From NCBI GenBank assembly GCA_033220425.1, contig CM065653.1, positions 434,001 to 498,000 on the forward strand: 64,000 bases of DNA, written 5' to 3'. The position numbers and the translations under genes were made by a program. Source of the stretch: Lepraria neglecta (Eukaryota; Ascomycota; Lecanoromycetes; Lecanorales; Stereocaulaceae). The notes under the pieces were generated by a model. The model did no database searches. It saw nothing but the letters and a program-made list of their open reading frames with translations, and was not told where the DNA came from. Every line of letters begins with the position of its first letter. Within the stretch, counting starts at the first letter, position 1. Shown here piece after piece: positions 46,661 through 57,560 of the stretch.

Positions 46661-46929
46661 GGACCAACTTTGGTACCAAGCCATTTAGGGCTGAGGCCCG
46701 CATAAGTCAGAATTTGCAACACTGCAACTTACATATATTATCTAACCAAACAATCAGATCTCATAGAGAATCCGTCCATTTCGTGACAAGGGAGGTAAAC
46801 GAGAAAGACCAGCATATATAGACAAGGGTCGGTGACTGTTAGTTATTTTTGTTTATCCTTTAAACGAAATCTCTCTTTCAGGGCTACAGTAAAAGGTTTA
46901 ATAAGTTGGGATATGTCGTGTTTGCGGTT

Positions 46930-47717
46930 AATATACTAATAGTCAAGATGAAGAGGAAACGACGCTCTTTTATGTTAATGCTTGCTCCTTGGGGGAAAGT
47001 GCTAAAATACCAAGACTTTGGCGTCTACTGGCTGGTACAAATAGGCTTCATCTGGGAATTCAGATCGAACGTCGGATCTGCTCTCTCAACTTGCCTGCGT
47101 TATGGTCCGCATATCACTTCTGCGTATGTGAAGCGCTAACGGAATGGCCACACGTCGATCAAGTAACTTATAGCACATCTGTACGATGCAGCTATCCAGT
47201 GGAGAATGCCAACTGCTAATGAACTCTTGAAGTGACCAAGCTCGGAATATCAATTGAGCCAGCAGAAGTACGACTGATCACAAGAGCTGATGATCCGTAT
47301 ACCTGGCAAATATTAGCAGAGAAACAGTACCTCTTTACGAAACATTTAAGCAAGCATTCGGTCGGGGCTTATAAAGAACTGTGTCAAGGGACGAAACAAC
47401 AGGATTTTTTTAGTCCCGAAATCAGCTTTACCACAGTGATCGAACAATTAAAAATGGATAAGCTCAAAATGGCAAGTGAGCTGAACGAATTTAATGAACA
47501 AGCAATAAAGGCGAAAGAACTGAAGGAACTGGCCAAAGAAGAAACGACTCGATTGAAATTAACAATGCAAGCAGCTGAGGCGGACAAGCAAGCACTACAG
47601 CAAGAAGTGCAAACCCTGAAAGGTGTAACAGAGTACTTAAGGCAAACCGCAGTAAAGTCTGTCGATGAGTTCCTCAACAGACTCAAGCTTGACCTAGATC
47701 TTTTTAGCGGTGGATAA
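46930..47717 (+). pseudogene. Unrecognised coiled-coil protein, probably interrupted
   Basis: One frame is coding-like from about 46930 (EEETTLFYVNACSLGE, LLAGTNRLHLGIQIERRICS, CVCEALTEWPHVDQVTYSTS) to about 47219, where two adjacent stop codons interrupt it. The same frame then resumes (VTKLGISIEPAEVRLITRADDPYTW) and runs to 47717 with a coiled coil rich in Lys, Glu, Leu and Ala over the last 90 residues. The interruption might be a small intron (GCTAAT resembles a branch site), but no GT..AG pair restored the phase. No known domain recognised. It sits 270 bp inside the second DUF3435-element end. Confidence 0.5.
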
Positions 47718-48442
47718 ATATGTCCGTTGGGGAGTTCCACGGGATAGTGCATATTGCTCGATAAATTAGATAGGAGGCTGTGTAAGCCGACGTGGAGAAC
47801 ATATGAGTCGAGAGCATTACTTAAAACACAGCATTCTCATCAGTGTGTCAGAGCAGTCCTCCCCTAGCGCCTTCTTTCTTCCGTCCAGCGGTCTTCTACG
47901 CATATGTTTAAAAACGTTAAATGACTTGGTACTTATCAGTTCTTGATCCAGATATGGTTCTCCCAGCGTTTCAACTACTGTTCGATCTTTGTATCCAAAC
48001 CTACACTCATTCCTAGGAGAAATCACCTAGGAGAATTTCCTGAACAGGCAAATACGATTGGATCCTGTTCGATCCAAAGCCGGCCTTGGTAATCTTCGTA
48101 GCCTCTCACGCTGGGTTCGTTTGGGGAACTTGGCGATAGAAAATCTTTGCGTTGGGAACGGGACCGACATGTTTATATGGCGCAACCCCGCGTCACATGC
48201 AAGGAGATCATGTGCTAGTACCTTAATTAGTGCTGGATAACCCGCTGTCCAATGCTTTCCATTTTTGTCTCATTGATTGGTCAAGCGTGAAACTTTCTCG
48301 GTATCTTTGCCGATCACCAATGGTCTTTTTAATCACGCATCAGAAGTGTCGAGATGACGTCACCCAACTCGACAAGAACAAATAAGAGCCAAGAAACTAA
48401 TTTTCTCGCGCCCCCCTCAAGAAGCTTCAGCAATTCAGCACC
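47718..48442. other. Spacer
   Basis: No gene. Short ORFs without motifs only; the final 100 bp before 48443 are the presumed leader of the next gene. Confidence 0.45.
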
Positions 48443-49881
48443 ATGTCTGCTTTCTTTTGCTGCTCGTCTATAAGTCCGTACCGCCCACGGCAGCTTGACC
48501 ACGAGGCTAAATTTACGACATTTATGCATTGGGCTGGCCTCCAAACGACCTCTCTAGTTCCGGTTGACGGCTCACTCGTCAGCAGCGCACCATACGCGAT
48601 CCAACTTTTGAGGCAGATTAATTATGGGCCGCAGGAGTCGATTAGATACTTCATTCCAGCGAGCAACGGCTCTGATTTTGCTGAGGCCACCGAGGACGAC
48701 CTCCTCAAATCAAATTTCAATAAACTGAACTCGTATTTGATCATGAACAGTCCCACGACTTACAGATCCCGTACTAACTGTTAAACCCTGCAGGTACAAG
48801 AACTTCAGGTGCGAAAAGCACAACAAGTTTTTTGAAATCAACCTCTATCAAAAGAACCCTACCAATGCGCATCATTGGCGGGTCAACCTCGCGCGACCGT
48901 CAAGAAATATTGACCTAGCATTTTCACGAAAGGATCCTGAGGCGGAGTCAAGTAACAAGGGAGAGGGATCGGCGGGACAAGAGGAGAAGCAGGAACTTCT
49001 ATCTTCTGACATACAAGGCAAAACTTCATTTCCGGAGCTGCGCATCTCACTCTCGCAAGCTCTCCAGGTACGTAATGTTACACACTCTGGGAAATCTTTC
49101 TGACCTGGATTAGGAAGCGGACGAAGCAGTACTCCAGAAGATTCAACCTGCGAATCAGCCAGACATCGCGACTCTGAAGAGAGTCCTTCGATTCTTACTC
49201 CCCACAGTCGGGACAAGCCTTGGTGCAAGCCGCCTCCTAACCCTGCTATCTCTTGATTGGACCAACGCGGAACTGGACCTTGGCCTTGAGCTCGAAAGTC
49301 TTTGGAAGCCCGAATTAACCAGCTCAAATATCGTCATCTTTTTCTGCGAGTCTCTTATTAATACGTCCCCCAGTGTCCAAGTCGATCTTGCAGAGGTTGA
49401 AGATTTAGTAATCCCCGCAATGCACCATGTCGAGTCGCGCGATGGACAGCAATTGGCGGGGCAAGTCAAGCTCCGTGAAATTGTCAACAGGGTACTTGAG
49501 TCTGGCTGTACGTTAGATTGGGTGTCCGTGTATGGAGGCAGCATTGCGCGTGTGTTTACGTCTGGCCCGGGTGAACTCCTCGATCGCTGTCAACGCAGGA
49601 ATGACCGCCTCCAACAAGATCGAAGCAATCGACATGCCGAGGAGGCCCATGATACCCAAAGCGAGAAGGTATCACTGACGCCGGAATTGTCGACGTGCAG
49701 TACTATCGCTGATTGGTTGCAATAGGTCGGTGAGGAGTTCATGCCATGGATGCGTCGGGGTGAATATGACGACTGTGACCTTGACTATGATGATCATGAC
49801 TTTGATTATGATCATGAACCCATGAAAGACCTCACGGCTTGCGATAAGGAGTGCGGATATTGCGGGAACTGTGATTATTAG
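48443..49881 (+). CDS. Unrecognised protein with acidic Asp/Tyr tail and terminal Cys cluster
   Basis: Four exons (48443-48732, 48794-49067, 49114-49668, 49726-49881) give 424 residues in phase. The first intron contains a perfect TACTAAC branch site, which helped choose its donor. No family is recognised. What can be seen: an N-terminal MSAFFCCSSISPYRP, a helical central region (PDIATLKRVLRFLLPTVG, SRLLTLLSLDW, ELDLGLELESLWKPELTSSN), a Leu/Val-rich segment around VEDLVIPAMHHVESRDGQQL, a charged helix with DRCQRRNDRLQQDRSNR, a DYDDHDFDYDHEP acidic repeat and CDKECGYCGNC at the end. The Cys cluster could bind a metal. The order with the neighbouring DUF4470-MYND gene (convergent, 440 bp apart) gives no functional clue. 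Confidence 0.72.
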
Positions 49882-50324
49882 AGAGGCTGGCGGAGACTCG
49901 CCAATGGTCCTCTAAAGGTTGATGGAGTTTGGCAACAAGAGCGCTTTGACGAAATGTACCTACCGGGGCAGTATCCCGACCAGCGTGGACGTTGAGAAGC
50001 TTGGAGGACTAAGCTTTCTTTGATTATCTTTTCCCGCGTCATCTACTGAACAGAAGTGTAGATACTCACGTTGTGTCATGAGTTCGGTAAATTTGATTAA
50101 TCTTCTTGTTCTTCAACAGGGTTATAAACTAGGATTGCTTCGTATCCTCCTTCGGCATGGGAAGCCGGTGTCAGGAACGGCTCTCGACCTCTCCATCATC
50201 TGGGATGTGCAGGCTAACAATGGGAGACAATCCGGCAAATGATGTTGGCAGAGAGAACCGCAGGGAACAACTTCACTCGCAATTATAATATCTCTTCTAA
50301 GATCCTACATGAAGCGCCTCGTCG
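49882..50324. other. Convergent 3' spacer
   Basis: Separates two genes that end toward each other. No coding signal. Confidence 0.5.
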
Positions 50325-53300
50325 CTAGGCGCATACTTTCTTATGCTCCTTCCAGTCTTCACGCTGACATTCATGCGAGCAGTATCTGACTCTTCGGCAC
50401 CGGCCGCATGTCAGGAGTCCACCCGTCTTATCCCGAGCCTTGTCTCGGCCACAGACGCAACACTCATCCACACTCGCTGCTACTGTTGTCGCCCCCCCAG
50501 GACCGCGCTCATTCCCCGGCCCAACCGTCGATCTCCCACATGTCTCTACATACGGGATGGAAAACGACGGCGCCACCGCGGCTCGAACCGCATATTTGGC
50601 GACATGGTTCCACCTCGGCACATCCGCCGACACAAACCCGGGTGGCAATTTGCCGTTCCCACAAGTGCAGAGCGGATTCTGCCCACTCTCCACCGACAGC
50701 GGAATCCGCTGTTCGCTACCAACCACATAAGCACAGTCCTCCCTATGCGCCCAGGTCGCACGACAGCGCTCGACCATGGCAGGAAGAACGCTCTTCCAGG
50801 TGCGCAACGCCGCGTCGTCGACGTTAAGCTGCAAAATGCCGACCCTGCTCAAGTCGGCCAGAAACTGACGGATTTCAGGCCGCGGCATCAGCTCGTCGTA
50901 CAGCGGTAGTACAGCGGTGTCGAGGACGACGGTGCGGCCGCCGGGGTCGAGGCGCAGCATTGATGGTATCAGTAGTAAATGCAAGCCTGCGCTGGTCTCG
51001 ATGTTGTTGATGCCGAAGACAGTCGCCCGGGTAGGGCCTCCCTGCAGGCGCGTGAAGCGCATGAAGACCACGAATAGGGAGCTTTTGAAGCTGAGACGGA
51101 CGGCTGGGTTGCTGGACTGTTCGGTGTACATTGATGATGACTCGCCGGTCGTACGGAGAGCACTCTCGTGGTCGGAGAACATCAACGATGTGTGTGTAAT
51201 GAGCCACTGTAGCTTAGCGTGCTGTGTCAAGTCGAGGACGGGCAGGGTGTCAAGATCCAGTCGAGGCGCGTTCCACGACACAGGATTCTTGCGATCACCA
51301 TCGAGAAAGACGGGGTACATGAAGGACGGCGGGAAGGACGGCCAGTCGACGCTGTCTGCTAGAGGAGCAAGGACCTCGATGTAAGAGGACTTGCGGGCAA
51401 TTCGTATCTTCTTCTTTGTGTCAAGAATGGGCCCAGGAAAGTCGAGATTAAAGCGGAACCTCCCATCCCCAATTGTCACGACGAAGTTGCAGGGTGATAC
51501 CCAAACTGTAGTGATGTGAGCTCCATTGCGCAGTGCGATTCGGGCTTCCTCCGAGAGAATCTCAAGACGGCCGGTCAGAGAAATTATCTGCCCAGTGCTG
51601 TTGTTAACGTCTGCACTGACGATTGTCCTGGCGTCTGGATTCGGAACCTCATGTCCTGCCACGTCGCTGTCAAGAAAGCCGCCGACAGAAATTGTGCCGA
51701 GCAGATTCGGGAGAGTTTTCGTGACGAATACCTGTTTCTCATCACCCAAACATGTCTCAAAGACCTTCAAAGATGTTCCAAGGGTGTTTATAAACAGCCC
51801 CGCACTGTGAGGTGTGCTTTGGACGCCAAAAGCCACGGTTGCAGTTCTTGGCTCCTGCAACAGTATCCAGGTTGGACAATAGAACGAAACCAGAAGCGGA
51901 GATTTTCCATTCCACCCGTGTTCGTCCTCAGTAATGTGTATCTTGAAGGCTTCGCTGTGTGGGGTGCCAGTTGTTGTAACTTCCCCAAAGGACAATTGGA
52001 TCGCGGCAAACAAATTCTGCCACTGTCCAGTAGCAGATGCTTGCGGGGACTGCACGACACAATGAACTGTCGGCGTGCCAAGTTTCAGGGGCTCGAGACT
52101 TGTGAATACTCTGAGTTTAGCCCTTGGTATCTTCAGCGTGACGGTAACCACGGGCGGCATGTGTCTCCAGTCGCGTATATCTCCGGTTGTTCCTGCAATC
52201 CCATCACAGTTGTAATGGCGGCTGAGTGTATCCACACAGTACAAATCAAGAAGGTGAAGGTAGAGATAAAACTCCTGCATATAGTTCATACCCATCCGTA
52301 TGTTAGAGTTATTCTCAATGAGATTAAGGAGGATGCTCATAACTTCGTTCCAGTTGGTGGCCACCCGGCTTTTGACAAGGCGAAGAAACGAAACATAGCT
52401 TGCGCGATGATATTGTAGGAGGGATTGCTTCTGTAATGCCAACAAGTTGATATGGGAGAACATGTGCCCTAGGTCCTCTCCTTGGAACATCCTTAGGTAG
52501 ACATTGTAAAAGACGTATGCCAAGCCAACCCCGTCAAGCCGAATAGCCGGTAATGACGCGCTCGTGGGTAGCGCAACGGGTCGTTTCCAAGTAAGCCTGA
52601 CAAACATTTGTCTCATCTCGGAATCAACAATACCGGGCAAATTGCGAGTTGCCGAGGAAGTTGCTGTGTTAAAGAGGATCTCATCGATGGTAGACACGGC
52701 ACTGGCATTCGTATAGTACTCCACTGGGAACAATCCAAGCAAGATCGAAACGGTGGGGAAATGGCCGCACAGTAGACCGTCGATCAAGTCCTTGTATGTC
52801 TTCTCTTTCCGCACAATGATCTCCGTGTACAGGCTTGCTGCGACGCCGTGTTCGAGCAATGGTGAAGTGGCTATCAACAGATTAAGAATGCCAACGTGAT
52901 CAACAAGGTTTGACGTATCGATGCAGTTGAAGCAAAGCGGCGCCGTGCCATTATCGTAGTCCTCGCCATCAAGAACTAGCAATTCCACATGGTGTCCATC
53001 GCGATACAAGTTTGCAGAGTGTATGTGGCCGGTGATGCGTTTATGCTGCAGCGCATGGCAAAAGGCTATTGCGTCTCCCACCACGAAACGCAGCGTAAGA
53101 ATATTTCGACAGGTAATTCTCCTGAAGGAGTTTGCCCAGGCACGAAACGTAATACGAGCTACCTCAACAAGCTTCCGCAAAGGAGAGCTTTCAAGAGTCT
53201 CGGGACGCAGGGGCGATGTTGAGGCCAGTGGGGCGTATGCGGTCGCAAGATGAAAGCCGAGGAGTGGGTCAGTGCCGTAATGGAGCGTAAAGGTGTCGGT

Positions 53301-54113
53301 ATCTGGACAAGAAAACATGGGATTTGGGTGTTTGGTTCTTGAGGTGCTAACGGACTCCGCGTCCATTCTCCCAGTAATGTTCGTAAATCTGGCTGAGATG
53401 CTCTAGAGAGTTTAAATGTGCAGGTACAGCAGACCGGAAGCCTGTAAGAACAACGCCGTGAGCGAGTGTATCTTTTGCCTTCTTGGCTTTCTGAATCATA
53501 GATTCGAACTGCATCTTGAAGCTAGTGTTCTTTTCGTTGAGAGAGTAAAAGTTCCACATCTGTCTGACTTTGATGAGAGTACCAATGTCACATATTCTGA
53601 ACTGCTTGCCGTACTGACTACTATGCCAGGTCTGCATCGAAGCCGCGAAATCATGCAATTTCTTCGCTTGAATGCGCAGGAGCCGTAGAGATTTCTCGTC
53701 CAGATAGAAATGGTAATACAAGTTCCACACAGTCTCTACGTCGTGGTCGTCCACGGTGTCAATGAGCAAGGAGAGCAACAAGATGTTACGAGCTAACCGA
53801 CATCGTCAGCATTTGTGATACTAATGGGTTGGAAAAACGTACCGACGATAGCCTTCTCGATATCACAACAGGTCACATCAAGTCGGCGATCTGCAGTAGG
53901 TTAATAGACGGAGCTAACTCTGCCATGCGAAATCCACGAACCAGACTCCCCATCAGCATGTGCTGTGAACAAGATGTTGCGAACATCTCCGCACCCAAGA
54001 CAAAGCACATTGGCTGGGTGCTCTCGAGGGATGTTTTGGGTCAAGGACAGAGCAGGCGTATTGCCGGTGGGATAGAAGAAGGAGACGAGATTTACGGCGG
54101 CGGGAGTGAGCAT
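50325..54113 (-). CDS. DUF4470 plus MYND-finger protein, one apparent frame break
   Basis: The minus-strand gene starts at 54113 (MLTPAAVNLVSFFYPTGNTPAL). Exons 53942-54113 and 53843-53890 and the exon from 53792 downward join in phase to a DUF4470 domain: ANVLCLGCGDVRNILFT, LDVTCCDIEKAIVARNILLLSLLIDTVDDHD, TVWNLYYHFYL. That frame ends at about 53347, overlapping by 20 bp a second frame that starts at 53366 and runs 1013 codons to 50325. The second part continues the usual homologous order (NPMFSCP..FTLHYGTDPLLGFHLATAY) and closes with a canonical MYND finger: CCVCGRDKA..CGRCRRVRYCSHECQREDWKEHKKVC. The order shows one gene; the junction needs a one-base change or an intron I could not find. 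MYND fingers are protein-interaction modules; the cellular role of DUF4470-MYND proteins is not established. Confidence 0.78.
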
Positions 54114-54456
54114 AATGAAGATTTGTATAGCACTTCCTTATCGTCTGTTGATTTGTAGCCGAACACAACGAAAATTTCCTAGGCGGACGTAAACCTGTAG
54201 GTGTGTCATGGTTCCAAGAGCTTGACAGCAAACATGGGCGGTTTTGGCAAAGTAGGGTTGCTTAGGGATGATGATGATTTCCCGTTGGCTGTGCAATATG
54301 TAGCCCCACTCCTATCTGAACTGCGCTAATTACATAATCTATCTTGTTACGGGATCTATGATTCATCCAACAGCCCAAGCTTCTGCAAATAAGTGGCATT
54401 TCCAAAAATCAATTCTCGTGTCTGTATCAGGTGGGACAATGTCAAAAGTTTCATAG
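54114..54456. other. Spacer between two minus-strand genes
   Basis: Upstream side of the DUF4470-MYND gene; no coding signal. Confidence 0.45.
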
Positions 54457-55560
54457 TCACCCAGTAATGGGCCCAGAAGGCACTCCTTCTTCCCATCGCT
54501 TCCTTGCGAGTAACTCTAGCAAGATTTCTGGGAACAATACGAGCTCCTGTAGTTCTATGAGTAGCTGTTCATGCGGAACATTCAACTGGATTACTTGTCG
54601 GACTCGAGTTGAGCTTATATCAATGGGTAATCTCTCCGGCGGCAAACCTTAATTGAGTTGTTCTCCTCAACAGCTGCCTGGAACAGCTCATCCACCATTC
54701 GCTCAATGCAATTAGGATCTGGACTCAGATTACGTTAGTTTTGCTCATGGGAAATATTTTTTCACGACCTTCATCGAGCAAGCGTTAAACAAATGTGTGA
54801 CAGAGCATAAATAGGCCCGAGAGTACCCAACTGGTACTCTCTTTGGCATATATCTGTATAGCCTCGAGATCCGGCACCAATTCCTCCCAAGCCTCGCAGC
54901 CGCTTAAATCGGTTAACGTATCCCTGGCATGACAGATAAAGTTGGCGGGCCTGCCAATATCGCTGACGATGATCTCCTTGCAGCCCCATACTGATCTTGG
55001 AGGCAAGCGATCAACTCCGACGTAATCCGGTCCGCACAATGCGACCCAACTGACTTCAAATCCATCTTTCGTGACTGCCTGGGTGAGGCTCTTCTGAAAG
55101 TCGAACCACTCACTCTCACTTCGGTCATATATCCAATACCAGTCGCTTGGTACGTAACCATTCCACAGCCTGACTCTTTCGGCCTTAGTGAATATCATTG
55201 CATTTTCTTGCCGCTAAGTTTCCTTACAAGAGATTCGTCATCCAGACAAAGAACAATAGCGGCTATGATATTGAAATCGCGGCCACTTTCCATGAATCCA
55301 TGACGAAGAAGCTCCAGATGTGCACAATGAGGTGGATTGGAAGAGCCAGGAAACACCAAAGTGCGGTTGATTCGGTCAGATCTAAGGTGTGGTGAACGGT
55401 GAGTGACTCCGTAATCGAAAATTACTTGTAAGCAGGATGGAAAATTGTCTCCGTAGTGTATTTGCCTAATGTAGTTTGCAAGACAGCTAGTTTTTGGTGC
55501 CATGTGCGCGTAGATGTCCATGATAGGCCCCGTTCTAACTCTGCGTGCCTGGCTCCCTTG
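54457..55560 (-). CDS. Nucleotidylyltransferase-like protein (NMNAT/cytidylyltransferase fold), one apparent frame break
   Basis: The likely start is MDIYAHMAPKTS near 55.52 kb. The signature is LVFPGSSNPPHCAHLELLRHGF, the GxFNPPHxxHL nucleotide-binding motif of NMN-adenylyltransferase-like enzymes (here HCAH in place of HxGH). Next come NIIAAIVLCLDDESLVRK and, in another frame, MIFTKAERVRLWNGY..DWYWIYDRSESEWFDFQ and ALCGPDYVGVD..WGCKEIIVSDIGRP. The switch lies at about 55200 in AAGAAAATGCAATG, where one missing A would explain it. The C-terminal exon carries ISSTRVRQVIQ, resembling the ISSTxIR motif that closes the nucleotide site in this fold, and ends at 54457; at least one intron lies near 54.65-54.78 kb. 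The fungal subfamily has no assigned substrate. May be a pseudogene or carry a sequence error. Confidence 0.68.
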
Positions 55561-55647
55561 GACGATGCCTTTGATGGGGATTCTCCCTTGACTTCTCTTG
55601 GAATGCGGTCGTGAACAAGTCAAGCCAGGTGGGGCAGTGCGGGGCAA

Positions 55648-56470
55648 ATTCAGCCGCCTACCGCCCCTAGGAGAGATCTCCTGAAGGAGCTTTAAATACG
55701 GTTGACCCTAATTGACCAGATATCAGCTCGTCCTAACTGTTCTTTAAACCCTCTAGGAGAGCCCGAATTAGTAGGTAGCGGCCCCAATACAACGTGTCGA
55801 AGGTGCCAGAATTGACCTGCACGATCCAAGCGCGATTTTCTCCTGGGAAAAAGGTCCTAAGAGCCAATCATTGCTAGGAATTCTCGGGCCATCAATTCGC
55901 CGAGAGGTTTAACGAGTCCGCTCTTAAAAAGTTTCGCCTAGGTCGGCAGGAGGTCTAAAATTCAGGGGGAGCTAGTATTAGAACTAGAGGTTCTGACAGG
56001 ACCGTCGCGAAGGACGAGAACTTCGGACAGGACGAGTCGTGATCGCAATAATCGCAACACTTAGTGATGCGATCGTTTTGATCACATATTAGATCGCTTT
56101 AGTCGCAAGATAGATCGTTTTGATTCTTACGATCATAGATGCTTGGCATGAATTTCCTATTGCTATATATGCGGAGCACTGCTCACCACTTAGAGCATCG
56201 TGCTCAACTTGGAATTGTATCCTATATCTATTATACTCGATTATATGCGATAGATCTCTTAGGCTAGGTACTGAATATATATCATCTGATCATATACCAG
56301 ACCCGCTTAGCAATCACTTGAAGCCTGCTTTATACTCTTGCTCTGTAGTATCCTCTATCCCTATTGAGAATCATCCATATACGATACCGGTACGCACGGT
56401 TCGTAACAAGCGGAAGCTGGCGCTGAATTATGGATGCATCCAGATCTCCCGGAGGACCTATAGCGGAGTA
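55648..56470. repeat. AT-rich, motif-repetitive tract, probably RIP-damaged repeat DNA
   Basis: Between about 56034 and 56150 the motif GATCGC/GATCGTTTTGAT recurs irregularly (GATCGCAATAATCGC, GCGATCGTTTTGATCAC, AGATCGCTTTAGTCGC, AGATAGATCGTTTTGAT). Beyond it the DNA is very rich in TA, TAT and ATA to 56400, with frequent stops in all frames. The tract leads into the transposase-like remnant and is best read as its mutated upstream part or another old repeat. No gene. Confidence 0.45.
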
Positions 56471-56472
56471 TT

Positions 56473-56856
56473 ATGCGATTTGCTAAAGGCGCATGCGCTA
56501 GTGCGCGTAAGGGAGAGTTGATGGAGGAACGATTTAGTATGCAGATTCAGGCCGAAAAAGCACGCAAAGCACGCAAAGCTCGCAAAGCTGCAGCTAATAG
56601 GGTCCTTTCTACGGGGGGCGTACTATATGCGCATGAGGCACGGTCAATAACGAGGGATCGCCTTGAGAAGGAGGAATTACGGGCAGCAGAACGAGCAGCT
56701 ATATAGGATAAAAAGTATACGACAGCGCTGGGGAAGGTGATGAAGGCCACTAAAAGCCACCGGCAGAAGCTTGAATATCGGATGAAAGGCAGGGTTAGGC
56801 GTTGGAATGTAGTCCTTAAGGAACTACGTCAAAAAACGCCTTATTATGTAGTGTAG
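56473..56856 (+). pseudogene. C-terminal remnant of a pogo/Fot1-like DNA transposase (tentative)
   Basis: The plus-strand frame reads a Lys/Ala/Arg-rich helix (EKARKARKARKAAANR), then VLSTGGVLYAHEARSITRDR, a stop, and in the same frame YTTALGKVMKATKSHRQKLEYR and ELRQKTPYYVV to 56856. The pattern RK-rich helix, (S/K)GG(V/I)xYAxEAR, and alternating Lys/Glu helix occurs at the C-terminus of fungal pogo-class transposases. The catalytic DDE part cannot be recognised in the AT-rich DNA upstream. Family assignment rests on this C-terminal resemblance only. Confidence 0.42.
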
Positions 56857-56931
56857 TCAAAAAAATGCGTTCTATAGCTGAATGCGTTATATGACCGTTG
56901 AGTCCTTAGTAAGCGGAGGCTTGCTAAGGCG

Positions 56932-57496
56932 GTTGCCTCAGTACCTCAGACGTGCCAAGCTACCCCCCCGCGGGGCTAACTTTGCTTGTAAATTCCTTAA
57001 AAACACCACGCCAAATACCAAAAACTCGATATACGATAGCCTTACTCCTATACTCAACGCTCGGAGGCTAATTCAACGACTGCGGTCACGTATTGTACCA
57101 GGACTTTTTGGGATTTTGGGGGGGGATACGATGTTTTCGGGGCCTGAGCAACGTAACTTCCTATACAATCGAAAAACACGTTAAGGGAAAAAATTTTGGT
57201 TTTGAAAAATTCGTCGACACGTTATTTACCTATGCGTACGCCTAGATCTTTTAAAATAAAATAGTTATAGTATTTAACTAGTAGAAATCTCGCTCCGAGT
57301 GTAGTTTCAAGCTAAAATTCGATGGTTTAAGATATTGTTTTGATAGGTTTATACACGCTCATTGATACAAAAATCGCAAAGCTGCCGTTTTTTCGGAAGT
57401 TTGCGCTCAGACGTGCCGCCCCCCAGTTGCGGAGTCAGCAATGGCTAACCCGATAGGGGCTTACCCGGGGGGGAGCTTGGCAGGTACTGAGGCAAC
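56932..57496. mobile_element. 565-bp non-autonomous element with terminal inverted repeats
   Basis: The left end starts GTTGCCTCAGTACCTCAGAC; the right end, reverse complemented, starts GTTGCCTCAGTACCTGCCAA. Fifteen terminal bases match exactly; after a 6-bp insertion in the left arm the match resumes (GCCAAGCT then a C run and GGGxTAA). Inside are an AT-rich centre and no ORF of note. A duplicated target site is not obvious. A perfect-but-one hairpin lies directly outside the left end (56904-56929). Confidence 0.78.
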
Positions 57497-57560
57497 GGGG
57501 TCCGGATAACGGAATCTTCTAGAAGACCCTGCTCGCCTTCCTTCTCTGCAGCCCATGTCA

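Noticed and set aside
51516-52418. 300-codon plus-strand ORF within the MYND gene
   Set aside because: Lies wholly antisense to the 1013-codon frame with the recognisable MYND finger, and has no domain itself.
55648-56030. Possible further old repeat element next to the pogo-like remnant
   Set aside because: Composition is suggestive but no terminal repeats or protein motif can be recognised, so no family is assigned.
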